This document shows positions 39,127 through 39,176 of a DNA stretch of 39,176 bases, piece after piece (position 1 is the stretch's first letter; each line of letters begins with the position of its first letter). The stretch covers positions 1-39,176 of the forward strand of contig VXTR01000002.1 in the NCBI GenBank assembly GCA_009837355.1, written 5' to 3'. This stretch comes from Chloroflexota bacterium. Its GTDB lineage: Bacteria > Chloroflexota > Dehalococcoidia > Lucifugimonadales > UBA3495. The notes below the pieces were generated by a model, which made no database searches, was not told the DNA's origin, and saw nothing but the letters and a program-made list of their open reading frames with translations. A program made the translations under genes and the position numbers.

Positions 39127-39176
39127 ATGCCCAGAACAACCAAGACCATCACCTTGTATCTTGGCATTGGCGTGTA
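39127..39176 (+). CDS. Start of a probable ribbon-helix-helix gene (cut by the window end)
   Basis: Only 16 codons are visible. AAGGAAG precedes the ATG. MPRTTKTITLYLG resembles the N-terminal strand of the protein at 589-792 (MPPRRISRTITFSLP), and the promoter shares a 10-mer with that gene. The ribbon-helix-helix reading is therefore likely but rests on few residues. Confidence 0.5.
   Translation, partial: MPRTTKTITLYLGIGV

Noticed and set aside
1-39176. CRISPR array or insertion sequence
   Set aside because: No regularly spaced repeats of 24-40 bases, no Cas protein, and no transposase with flanking inverted repeats were found by eye.

Overview
The window looks like one long accessory, mobile-element-like region of a GC-rich bacterium (GC clearly above 50% by eye), with Shine-Dalgarno sequences of the GGAGG type, sigma70-like promoters and intrinsic terminators. 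No ribosomal, tRNA or core metabolic gene is present, so the lineage is not fixed by the sequence. The ribbon-helix-helix and HTH small genes remind me of Chloroflexota, but that is only an impression. Nearly all of the middle 28 kb is antiviral defence, flanked on both sides by regulators typical of integrated elements.

Left flank (1-6570): a partial unknown gene, a ribbon-helix-helix regulator, an HTH/coiled-coil/membrane-anchored protein, a large double winged-helix protein, a broken HTH gene, two unknown genes (one a zinc-ribbon membrane protein), and a frameshifted HTH/coiled-coil gene whose intact paralogue lies at the far right end.

Block A, plus strand (6724-17713): a complete type I restriction-modification locus (hsdM, hsdS, hsdR). 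Between hsdM and hsdS sit an AbiE toxin-antitoxin pair and a membrane-protein/TIR-like pair, and between hsdS and hsdR a HEPN-like gene. A strong terminator follows hsdM and a near-consensus promoter follows it, so the inserted genes plus hsdS and downstream genes appear to be transcribed separately from hsdM. A secreted OB-fold-like protein closes the block.

Block B, minus strand (33344 down to 18070): one tightly packed operon. Its order is XRE-HTH/SNF2/DUF3883 helicase, TIR-APAZ, short Argonaute, DUF1156 DNA methyltransferase, RecF/OLD-like ATPase, TOPRIM-like protein, DUF499 ATPase and a small unknown protein, ending at a perfect hairpin terminator. TIR-APAZ plus short Argonaute is a SPARTA module. 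Helicase, DUF1156 methylase and DUF499 ATPase match the helicase-methylase-ATPase (HMA-like, DISARM-related) type, and the ATPase/TOPRIM pair resembles RloAB/AbiL/PARIS. The candidate new system is this composite, with SPARTA and ATPase-TOPRIM inside an HMA-like operon headed by a helicase that carries its own DNA-binding domain.

Block C, plus strand (33470-35419): a two-gene CBASS, patatin phospholipase effector plus CD-NTase, divergent from block B across a 125-bp regulatory gap.

Right flank (35674-39176): a protein with three XRE domains behind a hairpin-rich leader, about 1.1 kb with no convincing gene, the intact HTH/coiled-coil paralogue, and the first codons of a probable second ribbon-helix-helix gene. 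Repeated palindromes (TTGCA-N4-TGCAA) and a shared 10-mer (ATAGTAAGAC) link the promoters of the two flanks, which suggests a common regulatory network across the region.
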